Of a DNA stretch of 64,000 bases, positions 32,001-40,193 are shown one piece after another. Source of the stretch: an uncultured bacterium (GTDB lineage Bacteria > Planctomycetota > Phycisphaerae > Phycisphaerales > UBA1924); the NCBI GenBank assembly GCA_903834785.1, contig CAILKP010000047.1:1-64000 (forward strand). Direction: 5' to 3'. The notes under the pieces were generated by a model, which searched no databases, was not told the origin of the DNA, and saw only the letters and a program-made list of their open reading frames with translations. Within the stretch, counting starts at the first letter, position 1; each line of letters starts with the position of its first letter. The translations under genes were made by a program, and so were the position numbers.

Positions 32001-32356
32001 AGCTTGGGCTGGGCGATGCTGACGCGGTTCTGGACCAGCACGGAGGCGATATCGACGTTGGTGCCGACATCGAAGGTGATCTGCAGGGTGTAGGAGCCGT
32101 CGGCGGCGGAGGTGCTCTGCATGTAGAGCATGCCCTCGACACCGTTGACCTCCTGCTCGATCGGAGCTGCGACGGCGTCAGCAATGACCTGAGCCGAGGC
32201 GCCGGGGTAGACCGCGCGGACCTGAATGACAGGGGGCGTGATGTCGGGGTTCTGCGACACCGGCAGCGTCGGATAGACCACCAGTCCCATCAGGACGATG
32301 AGGATGGACAGAACGCTGGCGAGGATCGGTCGCCGGATGAAGATCAGACTGAACAT
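29084..32356 (-). CDS. RND multidrug efflux pump, HAE1 (AcrB-like) family
   Basis: The inner-membrane proton-driven pump of a tripartite efflux system, 1090 residues, usual for AcrB/MexB relatives. It begins MFSLIFIRRPILASVLS, has two large periplasmic loops and twelve helices, and contains the proton-relay pair in GVVVDDAIVVVENVERVM. The C-terminal 35 residues are Pro/Ser-rich. It is the third gene of an operon read as outer-membrane factor, fusion protein, pump. Substrate range cannot be inferred. Confidence 0.95.
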   Translation of the reverse strand: MFSLIFIRRPILASVLSILIVLMGLVVYPTLPVSQNPDITPPVIQVRAVYPGASAQVIADAVAAPIEQEVNGVEGMLYMQSTSAADGSYTLQITFDVGTNVDIASVLVQNRVSIAQPKLPEEVRRQGVTTKKVSTSLVIVSALAPDAEKLKTMSPERVAALKAQYDDLFLSNYLLINIQDEIRRIKGVGDTTIVPAKDYAMRVWLDPDKLKARELTTVDVIRALQEQNAQVAAGVIGQPPVPAGLSFQLNVTTLGRLKTVEQFENVIVRADANRIIRVKDVARVELGGRSYDSVGRFSGGPAGIFIVFLAPGGNAVEVAESVTKLLDSKASQLPEGLSFKPVYDTAEFVNEAVAEVFKTFYEALILVLAVVLVFLGSPRTTLIPILAIPVSIIGTFFFAKILGFSINLPVLFGLVLAIGVVVDDAIVVVENVERVMAEKHLAPKEATAEAMKEVFGAIIAISLVLMAVFLPTAALPGISGSIFRQFALTIAASTFLSVICALTLAPALCGVLLRSHHGPSALKPFILERPFLAFGRVFNRVFDRIANGYAWIIRQAVRPSLIVLPLALFGLAMYGVLWTTSRVPTGFVPTEDKGFVVVELWLPDGASQERTIEVVAKAEKLLPKVDGVTWFVALPGTSLINGNGPNYATIYIRLEPWSVRTPKGRTMPVVLGEVQGLLWTQINDAIAIAFTLPAIDGLGSADGWDLRIQDRGSLGRAALASVTDGFVADANAQSKLAGTRSAYREGVPIIFADVDREKVKKFNIPLGDVFSTLSGFLGSAYVNDFNLFDRTWQVTVQADSRFRATIDDIGRLQVRSSDGRMIPMAALVKAELSSAPDRVIRYNLFTAAVVNGSPARGVSTGDAMAVVDDMVRQSFPTGVTAEWTGMSFQERKIAGQGNLIFGLAILVVYLILAALYESWTTPLAVILSIPLAALGAMLGLMYRGMDNNIYTQVGLVLLVGLGAKNAILIVEFARDYRMKGKSITESAVEAARLRLRPILMTALAFILGVYPLVNATGAGGASRQAIGTSVFFGMIGNTVLGLFFTPVLFVAITWFSELFTGKPKPHAPVPAPSGTDSSHGTPPAAPAQHA

Positions 32357-32464
32357 GGTGAATGCCTTGCGAACGCCGGGTCAGGACGTGACGGCGGCGG
32401 TGTCAGTCGGGAGAGAGACAGGGAAGAGTGAGGCGTGGTGCGGACGGCCCGCGTGGCGAGGAGA

Positions 32465-33682
32465 CTACTTCTTCTCGGGGGCGGGTCGGGCTGCCGCACC
32501 GGCAGCGGGTGCTCCGGCTGGCTTGGGTGTGACCGGTGAGCCGGGGCGTGCCTTCTGGATACCGGTGGTGATGACGCGGTCGCTGGTGGTCAGGCCGCTG
32601 AGAATGGCGATCTGGTTATCGATCACGGGGCCGGTCTTGACTCGCTTGATCCCGACGATGTTCTTGTCATCAACCACCATGACGAAGCGGCCGCTCTGAT
32701 CGCTCAGCACGGAGGCCTCGGGCAGGACCATGGTGTCGAGCTGCTCGACTGGCACACGGATGCGGGTGAACTGGCCGGGGAGCAGGAAGCCGTTTTCGTT
32801 CTCAAAGCGGGTGCGAATGCGGATGGTGCCGGAGGCCGCGTTGAGTGACGGCTCGACGTAGTCGATGCGGCCGGTGATGGGGTAGCCGTCCTGGTCGGAA
32901 AGGCCCATTTCGACCACACGCCACTTGCCGTCGGCCGTCTGGCCCGGCTTGATCTTTCCGGCGGCGAGCGCCTCCTGATTGCTGCGGCGGATGGGCAGCG
33001 TGTCGGCTTCCGCGGCATCGATGTTGGCGAAGATGGGCTTGTTGGCGACGACGGTGGCCAGCAGGGTTGCATCGGAGCGGCCGACGAGGTTTCCGGTGTC
33101 AACCATGTTCTTGCCGATGAGCCCATCGAGCGGTGAGGTCACGGTGCAATAGGACAGATCAAGCTCGGCATTTGCGACGGCCGCCTCGGTCGAGGCGACA
33201 GCGGCCTTGCTGGCGTCGCGCTTGGCAACTTTGAGAATCCGGTCGATGTCGCTGCCTGCTCCGGAGGTCGCCAGTTCCGTGGCGACCTTGGCGTCGTTCT
33301 CCGCGGCGAGCAGATCAGCACGTGCCGCGGCGAGCGCGGCTTTGGCTTTGTCAACTTCCAGCTTGAACGGCCGCTGATCGATGACAAAGAGCACATCGCC
33401 CTTCTTGACCATCTGGCCCGGGGCAAAGTTGACTTTCTCCAGGAAACCTTGAACGCGTGCGCGGAGCTCGACGGTCTCGGATGCTTCCGTGATGCCGGTG
33501 TACTGGAGGTAGCGGGTCACCTGGCGCGGAGTGGGGGTCTGCACCAGCACTTCCTGCGGAGGTGGCGGGGCGAACTCATTGCGGGCGGGGGGCTTGCAGC
33601 CACCGGCGAGCGAAACGAGCAGCAGCGCACCGGAGCATGCAGCAGCAACGGTGCGGCGGTAAGAACGGGAACGGTTTGTCAT
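32465..33682 (-). CDS. RND efflux periplasmic adaptor (membrane fusion protein)
   Basis: A 405-residue AcrA/MexA-type adaptor. The signal peptide ends in a lipobox (SLAGGC), so it is a lipoprotein. The lipoyl half-motifs surround an alpha-helical hairpin (about 100-170), followed by beta-barrel and membrane-proximal domains with IRIRTRFENENGFLLPGQFTRI. The C-terminal tail is Pro/Ala/Lys-rich. It lies 108 bases before the pump gene and 39 bases after the outer-membrane factor gene in one transcription unit. Confidence 0.93.
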   Translation of the reverse strand: MTNRSRSYRRTVAAACSGALLLVSLAGGCKPPARNEFAPPPPQEVLVQTPTPRQVTRYLQYTGITEASETVELRARVQGFLEKVNFAPGQMVKKGDVLFVIDQRPFKLEVDKAKAALAAARADLLAAENDAKVATELATSGAGSDIDRILKVAKRDASKAAVASTEAAVANAELDLSYCTVTSPLDGLIGKNMVDTGNLVGRSDATLLATVVANKPIFANIDAAEADTLPIRRSNQEALAAGKIKPGQTADGKWRVVEMGLSDQDGYPITGRIDYVEPSLNAASGTIRIRTRFENENGFLLPGQFTRIRVPVEQLDTMVLPEASVLSDQSGRFVMVVDDKNIVGIKRVKTGPVIDNQIAILSGLTTSDRVITTGIQKARPGSPVTPKPAGAPAAGAAARPAPEKK

Positions 33683-33720
33683 CGCAGACTCCGGATGCAG
33701 AGCGGGAGAAGGCAGGGCGA

Positions 33721-35415
33721 TCAGTTGGATTTCGGTGCCGCGGGTGAGTGGCTGGCGGCGGGAGCGGTGGGGGGGGTGCTGGGCTGAGCGTTATCGCCGG
33801 TTGGCGTTGCTGGGCGGGCAAAGCCCTGGTCGCTGCCGTTGGCGTAGTCGGCGTTGAGGATGTCGCCCCAGTTGGTGCGGGCTCGCATCCGCTCGACGGT
33901 GGCGGCATCGACGAACTCCGCGGTTGAGCGGATTTCCCAGCCGCCGCCGAGGGCGCGATAGGCGTTGATGGCCGCGATCGTTGCGTTCGCCTTGGTGGCC
34001 ACCAGAGTGTCCTGGCGGGAGAAGAGCGTGGCCTGAGCATCGTTGAGGCGGATGAAGTCCGCGGCACCGTTCTTGTACTGAATCTGGGCGAGTTCGACGG
34101 ACCGGCGGGCGGCATCGACGGACTCGGTCAGATCGACGGCCTGCTGCTGACGCTGCAGGAGCAGGTACAGGTTCTGCTCAACTTCCGCCGCGGCGGTAAT
34201 GACGGCGGCGTTGTACGCGGCCAGGGCCTGCTCCACCCGCGCATCGGCGGCGCGGATGTTGTTCTCGATGCGGCCGTAGTTGAGAATCGGCCAGTTGACG
34301 TTCAGGCCGATGAAGCCGGTGAACGAGTTGGCATCAAAGATGTTGTTGATCTTCGAGCGGCGGGAGTTGTCCAGTGAGGCTGCGGCGAAGCCGGTGTTCC
34401 CGCTGATGCTGATCGAGGGGTACAGGTCGGCCGTGGCCACACCAACGCGGGCGGTAGCAGCGGCGATGGCTCGTTCGGCGGCCCGCAGGTCGGGTCGGCG
34501 GCGGAGCAGGTCCGCCGGAACTCCGGTGGCGATGGATGCCGGGGCATCAGGCACTTTCGGCTGGCTGGTGGTGATGAGGTCCTCCAGCGTGCCGGGCTGC
34601 TGGCCGAGTAGCACGGAGAGGGCCAAGGCGGCTTGACGCAGCGAGGCGCGGAGCTCTGGCACCTGGGCGCGGGTGTTGGCCAGGGTGGCGCGGGCGGTGG
34701 CAACGTCGAGCTCGCCGACCTTGCCGGCCTTGAAGCGGAGGTTGGTCAGTTCCAGCGTGTCCTGCTGCAGCCTGACGTTTGATTCGGCCAGTGCCACGCG
34801 CTCCTGGAGCGAGCGGATCAGGACGTAGTTGGTCGCCACATCGCCGATGAGGGAGACCATCACGGAGTCATAGTCACCGACGGCAGCCTGCAGGGAGGCG
34901 TCGGCGGCTTCGATACTGCGGCGGAACTTGCCCCAGAAATCCAGCTCCCAGGCGGCCTGAAGCTTGAGCTCGGCGTCGGGATAAGCGCGGTCACCCATCG
35001 CCGCGGGGGTGTTAATCGAGTTCTGCCGATTGTTCAGGTTGCCACCGACGGACTGGGACTGCGGGAAGAACTGCCCGGCGGCGACGCCGCGGATGGCACG
35101 GGCCTCGATCACGCGGAGGCCGGCGGCTTTGAGGGTGAAGTTCTGAGCACAGGCACGCTCGATGAGTTTGTCGAGCACCGGGTCACCAAAGGTCGTCCAC
35201 CAGCGGGCGTTGGCCACGGTTGGGGCGACGGGGACGCCCGCGATCCATGCATCGTTGGTCTTGACTTCCGGCGGCTGATAGCTGGGGCCGACGCTGCAGC
35301 CACCAACGACTGAGCCGGCGAGAGCGACCAGGAGCGTTGCCGGCGTAGAGCTACCGCTCCGGCGTGCTGGTGACGAAACGGTGCGAACAGATTCGACGGG
35401 AGCGGGGATGTTCAT
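33721..35415 (-). CDS. RND efflux outer-membrane factor, NodT family lipoprotein
   Basis: A TolC/OprM-type outer membrane channel of the NodT group, about 564 residues. The signal ends with the lipobox VVGGC, followed by SVGPSYQPP, which is a hallmark of the OprM lipoproteins. Two long outer-membrane-efflux repeats follow, with ADLYPSISISGNTGFA and INWPILNYG-like segments. The C-terminal 100 residues are longer than usual and end in a Pro/Thr/Ala-rich tail. I prefer the ATG at 35415 over 35442. It is first in the operon, and its promoter must lie in the AT-rich stretch upstream. Confidence 0.91.
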   Translation of the reverse strand: MNIPAPVESVRTVSSPARRSGSSTPATLLVALAGSVVGGCSVGPSYQPPEVKTNDAWIAGVPVAPTVANARWWTTFGDPVLDKLIERACAQNFTLKAAGLRVIEARAIRGVAAGQFFPQSQSVGGNLNNRQNSINTPAAMGDRAYPDAELKLQAAWELDFWGKFRRSIEAADASLQAAVGDYDSVMVSLIGDVATNYVLIRSLQERVALAESNVRLQQDTLELTNLRFKAGKVGELDVATARATLANTRAQVPELRASLRQAALALSVLLGQQPGTLEDLITTSQPKVPDAPASIATGVPADLLRRRPDLRAAERAIAAATARVGVATADLYPSISISGNTGFAAASLDNSRRSKINNIFDANSFTGFIGLNVNWPILNYGRIENNIRAADARVEQALAAYNAAVITAAAEVEQNLYLLLQRQQQAVDLTESVDAARRSVELAQIQYKNGAADFIRLNDAQATLFSRQDTLVATKANATIAAINAYRALGGGWEIRSTAEFVDAATVERMRARTNWGDILNADYANGSDQGFARPATPTGDNAQPSTPPTAPAASHSPAAPKSN

Positions 35416-35618
35416 GGCTGCGGCAGTTGGAATCGTTCGCACACCGGACTCGTCAGCAGACGTAGTTCGCGTGCGAGCCCGGAAATGTAGACGAGAAAAA
35501 TACAGTTAGGGCGATATCGATATGAATGCGTGTTTGAATTTTGTGTCAATGTTACCGCGAACCCGTTTGAAACGAGGTCGCGGGTTCGGGGGGCAATCAC
35601 GCCGGGCTCGGATGGCCG
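35416..35618. promoter_or_regulatory. AT-rich leader with inverted repeats upstream of the RND operon
   Basis: This gap between the efflux operon and the aminopeptidase gene is noticeably richer in A/T than its surroundings. It contains the perfect palindrome ATATCGATAT at 35514-35523, a possible operator, and an 8-bp inverted repeat (CGAACCCG / CGGGTTCG) at 35558-35588 that could end the aminopeptidase transcript, though without a T tract. No regulator gene of the TetR or MarR type lies nearby. Confidence 0.4.
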
Positions 35619-37403
35619 TTACTTCGCAGCCGGCTTTGCCGCGTCTGTGCTGGAGTCCTTCGTTTCGCCGGACTTGCGGACCTTCAGGGACGCCAGAACG
35701 GTTGCGTCAGGATCGACGGAGATCTCTCCGACGGGCTCCGCCTGAGTGAAGACCATTCTGGACTGAGCGCCGGTGACGGGCATCGTGAACTTGCCGACGG
35801 TCTTTCCTTTGGAGTCCTTGAGATGGATCGGCAGGTCGATCTCGTAGCTGGGGTTTGCGTCGTTGATCAGTTGTTTTTGGGCTACTTCGACGATGACCTC
35901 GCCGGGCGTGGAACCGATGGACCAGGTGACGTCCAGCTTGGCGAAGCCGGGGCGCATCATCCACTGATTGAAGTACGACTTGAGGTCGACTCCGCTGGCC
36001 AGTTCCAACTGGGAGCGGAAGTCGTCGGTCGTGACGGTCCGGAACTTGTAGGTGTCGAGATACGAGCGGACACCCTTGAAAAAGGCCTCGTCGCCGAGCC
36101 GCATGCGGAGGGTGTGCAGCAGGAAGCCGCCCTTGGAGTACGGGTTGTCCGCCTTGGTGAACTCGGCGTCCGGATCACCGACGGTGGTGGTGACCATGGC
36201 GGTCGATTCCGGGGCACGCGGGTTGTTGCCACCGACCAGGCGTGCCCTTTGGCCACGCATGTGGCTGATGTATCCGTCGTACCCCTTTTGCTTCTCGACC
36301 CAGAGATCCTCGGCGTACGTCGCCCAACCTTCGTTGAGCCAGAGGTGATTCCAGCTTTTGCAGGTGACCAGATCGCCTGTCCACTGGTGGGCGAGTTCAT
36401 GGGCGATGAGTTCGTCCTGACTGCCGCGGGTGCCGGAGGCCGCGTATTCGGCGAGGACCGTGGCGCTGGTGTTTTCCATACCGCCCCAGCGGAAGCCACG
36501 GACGATGACCTGGGCGTACTTGTCCCATGGGTAGGGTTCATCGAATACAGTGCTGTAGTACTCGATCATCGCCGGCGTGTTGCCGAAAATCTCCGGGAGT
36601 CGCTGACCGCTGCCGGGTGGGCCGTACACGGGCATGTTGAGCCACTGGCGGAGCGGTTTGCCGTCTGCACCCATCACGCCGCGGGCGGTGGTTGAGATGC
36701 CGACGTTGGCGACATCGAACGTGCCGACTGAGAGCATGATCAGATAGGGCGAGTGGGGCTTGGCCTGCAGCCAGTGCCACCTCGCCCGTCGCTTACCGTC
36801 GCGGATGCCTTGGGAGAGCTCAACCAGGGAGCCGTTTGAGATCACGGACAAGCCGGCAGGAACATCGACGATGAGTTCGGTGCTCAGCTTCTCCTCAGGC
36901 CAGTCGTGGCAGGGGATCCAGTAGCGGTTCCAGTTGGCCTGGCCCTGGCTGAAGATCAGAGGGGGGCTGGCCGGGCGGCGGCTGCCTTCGCGGGCTTCGC
37001 GGCCTTTGAGGAAGACCAGGCCGGAGCCAGCCTCGTATGGCTTGTCGGCGTCGTAGCGGATGACGAACGTCTGGAGTTCGTCTGCATCGGCCGGTCGGGG
37101 CAGGGTGATAGTCAGCTTGTCGTTCTCGTGCTTGAACGCGCCCTCCTTCCCATTGACGGTTACCGAAGTGAACGTCAGTGTGGGCATGGCATCCAGGACC
37201 AGTTCTGCCGCACCCGGAGTGCGGGGGGTGGCGGTGAGCGTCATGACCGCAGAGAAACGCGGTTCGGAGATTTCGGGGATGACCATTTCCAGCTTCATGT
37301 GCTGGTGATCAAAGATCATGGGTGTTGGCGTCTGGAGCAGGTCGGGCTCAAGGAACGCTGTGAGACCGGCGGCGGCAAGGAGCGGCAGGGTGGGCAGGAG
37401 CAT
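35619..37403 (-). CDS. M1-family metallo-aminopeptidase, exported
   Basis: Zinc aminopeptidase of the M1 family, 594 residues. An N-terminal signal peptide (MLLPTLPLLAAAGLTAF) suggests export. The zinc site is complete: HELAHQWTGD (HEXXH) with the third ligand in NEGWATYAEDL, and the substrate-binding GGMEN replaces the common GAMEN. The C-terminal helical region seen in large M1 enzymes is short. It probably digests peptides outside the cytoplasm. It is divergent from the next plus-strand gene. Confidence 0.9.
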   Translation of the reverse strand: MLLPTLPLLAAAGLTAFLEPDLLQTPTPMIFDHQHMKLEMVIPEISEPRFSAVMTLTATPRTPGAAELVLDAMPTLTFTSVTVNGKEGAFKHENDKLTITLPRPADADELQTFVIRYDADKPYEAGSGLVFLKGREAREGSRRPASPPLIFSQGQANWNRYWIPCHDWPEEKLSTELIVDVPAGLSVISNGSLVELSQGIRDGKRRARWHWLQAKPHSPYLIMLSVGTFDVANVGISTTARGVMGADGKPLRQWLNMPVYGPPGSGQRLPEIFGNTPAMIEYYSTVFDEPYPWDKYAQVIVRGFRWGGMENTSATVLAEYAASGTRGSQDELIAHELAHQWTGDLVTCKSWNHLWLNEGWATYAEDLWVEKQKGYDGYISHMRGQRARLVGGNNPRAPESTAMVTTTVGDPDAEFTKADNPYSKGGFLLHTLRMRLGDEAFFKGVRSYLDTYKFRTVTTDDFRSQLELASGVDLKSYFNQWMMRPGFAKLDVTWSIGSTPGEVIVEVAQKQLINDANPSYEIDLPIHLKDSKGKTVGKFTMPVTGAQSRMVFTQAEPVGEISVDPDATVLASLKVRKSGETKDSSTDAAKPAAK

Positions 37404-37568
37404 CGGTGAGCGTAGTGTCGGGGGCAGTTCCGGATGCGAACGAGTCCGCAGGACGCTGCGGATGGTGGCCGATGTAACAGTTCCATGGGGTGCTTTGGGT
37501 ATGCAGGCCTCCCTATATTCCGTCCAGTCCGCTGCCAGAGCGCAGCACTTTGTCGAGATCGGCCCACC

Positions 37569-38117
37569 ATGTCCATGCCTGGTTCTTCATCTTCGGTTTC
37601 TGGTTCACGATCCGCAGTGGGTGCAGGTTCGGCACCGGCTGCTGCGATTTCCTCCACGGTTCTGGGGGAGTTGGCTGGGCGGGCCCAGCGCAGCGCGCGC
37701 TTTGGAAGCGTCCGGACGGCCGGGGGATGGCTGGAGTGTGATGCGGCGGCATCGGCGTCCCCGGCGATGTACCGCGTGGGGATTGAGTCCGGCAAGGTGT
37801 ATGTCTCGCTGGTGATGGCGGACCGATACCTGAGCCAGTCCATTGAGCAGGATCTGGTGCATACGGGCGACAAAATGTCAGATCTGCTCAAGGATGAACT
37901 GATTGATCTGGGCGTGGACGTTGCGCCTGTGCCGGTGGAGCATTTCCGCTCGCCGGAGAAGCTGTTTACCTTCAGAGCGGTGGTGCCTGTGGAAGCTGGC
38001 CAGCTGTCACAGCCCCGGGCGGACGAACAGTTGCTTGGGATGGTCCTGAACTTCCTTCTCGGTTTTGAGGCGTGCTTCGGCCCGCTGGGGGATATGAGTG
38101 CTGGTGGGGAGGAGTAA
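37569..38117 (+). CDS. Uncharacterised protein, 182 residues
   Basis: Not recognised. The ATG at 37569 is preceded by a plausible leader; the frame continues upstream but without family sense. A Ser/Ala/Gly-rich N-terminus of about 35 residues leads into a compact alpha/beta domain with YRVGIESGKVYVSLVMADRY and a C-terminal part ending in FLLGFEACFGPLGDM. There is no signal peptide or membrane helix. It is divergent from the aminopeptidase gene and about 120 bases before the glycosyltransferase, but no functional link can be shown. Confidence 0.6.
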   Translation: MSMPGSSSSVSGSRSAVGAGSAPAAAISSTVLGELAGRAQRSARFGSVRTAGGWLECDAAASASPAMYRVGIESGKVYVSLVMADRYLSQSIEQDLVHTGDKMSDLLKDELIDLGVDVAPVPVEHFRSPEKLFTFRAVVPVEAGQLSQPRADEQLLGMVLNFLLGFEACFGPLGDMSAGGEE

Positions 38118-38238
38118 TGGGGCCCGGTCGGGGCGACGGGAGAAGCGAAGGGATCAACCACCGCGGCGGGCCTGAGGCCGGCCCGAAGTCAGACGAACCA
38201 CCTGCAACGACCCGAGCTGTTGTCAGCGGAGAGAACCG

Positions 38239-39735
38239 ATGCGTATCGCGATGCTTGGCTGGGAGTTTCCGCCGTTTATCTCAGGAGGTCTGGGCACGGC
38301 CTGCTACGGCCTGAGCAAGGCGCTGGACGCCCGCGGGCACGAGGTGCTCTTTGTGCTTCCCCGGCCGGTGGATCGCTCGCGGACCTCGCACGTGCGGCTG
38401 CTGAGCCCGGAGGGGCCGGTGGAGCGTGCGACGGGCGGCTTTGGTGCGGCACTGGGAGGTGCTGAGCGTGCGGAGGCGCCGGTGCGAGCCAGCGATGGAC
38501 AGTCCGGGGCAGGGCAAGCGGTTGCCGGCCCCTTCGGCCGCATGCGCATGCTGGAGGTGCCTGCCGGTTTCTCCAGCCCGTACGGCGATGGCGGAGCGGT
38601 CGGGGCGCGCTTCAGCGGCGTGACCGCACCGGACGGCACGCCGATTCAGGTCAAGCCGGTGGCCGGAACAGCGGATGAGGAAGCAGTACACGATTCGGAG
38701 TCTCTGCTGGAGGGGATGCCCCGGCGGACGAGCGCGTGGTATGCGGCGTTCGGACAGGGCGGCGGCGGCGCGAACTACCGCGGCGATCTGTTCCTGGAAG
38801 CTGAGCGGTATGCCAAGCTGGTGGTTTCGCTGACCAGGGGCGAGACGATCGACGTGATTCACGCTCATGACTGGCTGACGTTCCCGGCGGGTATCGCACT
38901 GGCCCGGGCGACGAATCGGCCGCTGGTCGTACATGTTCACTCGACGGAGTTTGATCGCTCAGGTGAGCATATCAATCAGCGCGTGTATGACGTGGAGCGT
39001 CGCGGCATGATGGCTGCCATGCGGGTTGTAACCGTCAGCGAACTGACGAGGGCGACGTGCATGCGGCGGTACGGCGTGCCTGCTGAGAAGATCGATGTCG
39101 TGTACAACGGCGTCGATAACGACGCGTGGCAGCCGGCGGAGGGTGTGATCACACGCGGGCAGGACAAGATTGTGCTGTTCCTGGGCCGGCTGACGCAGCA
39201 AAAGGGACCAGAGTACTTCATTTCGGCCGCACGCAAGGTGCTCGACAAGGTGCCGGAGGCCAAGTTCATCATCGCGGGCACGGGTGATCTTGAAGGGCGG
39301 ATGGTGGAGCTTGCCGCGGAGCTGGGGATCGGCCACCGGGTGTTCTTTACCGGGTTCCTCCGTGGCGGCGATGTGGACCGGATCTACCGGATGGCGGACT
39401 GCTATGTGATGCCGAGCGTTTCGGAGCCGTTTGGCATCGCCCCGCTGGAGGCGATGCGCCACGATGTGCCGACGATCATCAGCAAGCAGTCCGGCGTTGG
39501 CGAGGTGCTCAGTCACGTGCTGAAGGTGGACTTTTGGGATACCTCGGAACTGGCCAACAAGATTGTTGCGGTGCTGCGCCACCCGCCGCTGAGCCAGACA
39601 CTGCGCGATCACGGCAGTATCGAGGTCCGCAAGTTGACCTGGGATACCAGTGCCGAAGGCTGCCTGGCGGCGTACAAGAAGGCGACGGATCTGCACGTGG
39701 CGGTGACGGCCGGCCTTGCCGCTGGTGTGATGTGA
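38239..39735 (+). CDS. GT4 family glycosyltransferase (glycogen-synthase-like)
   Basis: A GT-B fold glycosyltransferase, 498 residues. It begins MRIAMLGWEFPPFISGGLGTACYGL, as in bacterial starch/glycogen synthase relatives and other GT4 enzymes, has HAHDWLTFPAG in the acceptor half and LGRLTQQKGPEYF plus EPFGIAPLEAM (the E-x7-E nucleotide-sugar site) in the donor half. An insertion of about 90 residues (roughly 65-155) rich in Gly/Ala/Arg separates the first strands from the rest. It may build glycogen or a surface glycan. A GGAGA site precedes the ATG. Confidence 0.88.
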   Translation: MRIAMLGWEFPPFISGGLGTACYGLSKALDARGHEVLFVLPRPVDRSRTSHVRLLSPEGPVERATGGFGAALGGAERAEAPVRASDGQSGAGQAVAGPFGRMRMLEVPAGFSSPYGDGGAVGARFSGVTAPDGTPIQVKPVAGTADEEAVHDSESLLEGMPRRTSAWYAAFGQGGGGANYRGDLFLEAERYAKLVVSLTRGETIDVIHAHDWLTFPAGIALARATNRPLVVHVHSTEFDRSGEHINQRVYDVERRGMMAAMRVVTVSELTRATCMRRYGVPAEKIDVVYNGVDNDAWQPAEGVITRGQDKIVLFLGRLTQQKGPEYFISAARKVLDKVPEAKFIIAGTGDLEGRMVELAAELGIGHRVFFTGFLRGGDVDRIYRMADCYVMPSVSEPFGIAPLEAMRHDVPTIISKQSGVGEVLSHVLKVDFWDTSELANKIVAVLRHPPLSQTLRDHGSIEVRKLTWDTSAEGCLAAYKKATDLHVAVTAGLAAGVM

Positions 39736-39820
39736 CAGTCGACTGTGTGCTTCTTACCCGCCGCTGATGCGGAATGCTGCGGCACGAAGGTGCCTGCGGA
39801 CAGATCAGCAGATACTGAGT

Positions 39821-40177
39821 ATGTTCATTGGAGTGTTGAGTTTTACCCTGCTCATCGGCGGTGCAGAGTCGATCAAGGACAAGCGCCGGGTGGTGAACTC
39901 CGTCAAGGCGAAGTTGCACCGTGAGCATCAGGTTTCGGTTGCGGAAGTGGGGAACCTGGACCGGATGGATGCCGCATTCATGGCACTGGCGATGGTCAAC
40001 CGTGACCGGCGGTATCTGACTGGTGTGCTGGACCGGATCCAGGACAAGCTGGCGGGCCTGGGGGATGCGGAACTTCGGGATTGCTCGCGGACGATCCTCA
40101 ACCCTGATGACACGTCGGAGGCGTACCTGACCGACGATGGTCAGCCGTTGTGGACTGAGGACGAGCGGCGGGAGTGA
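39821..40177 (+). CDS. DUF503 (YlxP-like) family protein
   Basis: A 118-residue protein of the DUF503 family, recognised by MFIGVLSFTLLIGGAESIKDKRR at its start (split here: the pattern is a beta strand followed by a basic helix) and VSVAEVGNLDRMD in the middle. Relatives such as YlxP often lie beside ribosome maturation genes, and some have been suggested to bind RNA. I chose ATG 39821, which gives the family N-terminus. Its C-terminus is extended by about 25 residues. It converges with the following minus-strand gene, 16 bases away. Confidence 0.8.
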   Translation: MFIGVLSFTLLIGGAESIKDKRRVVNSVKAKLHREHQVSVAEVGNLDRMDAAFMALAMVNRDRRYLTGVLDRIQDKLAGLGDAELRDCSRTILNPDDTSEAYLTDDGQPLWTEDERRE

Positions 40178-40193
40178 GCAGGTTGAGGATTGG

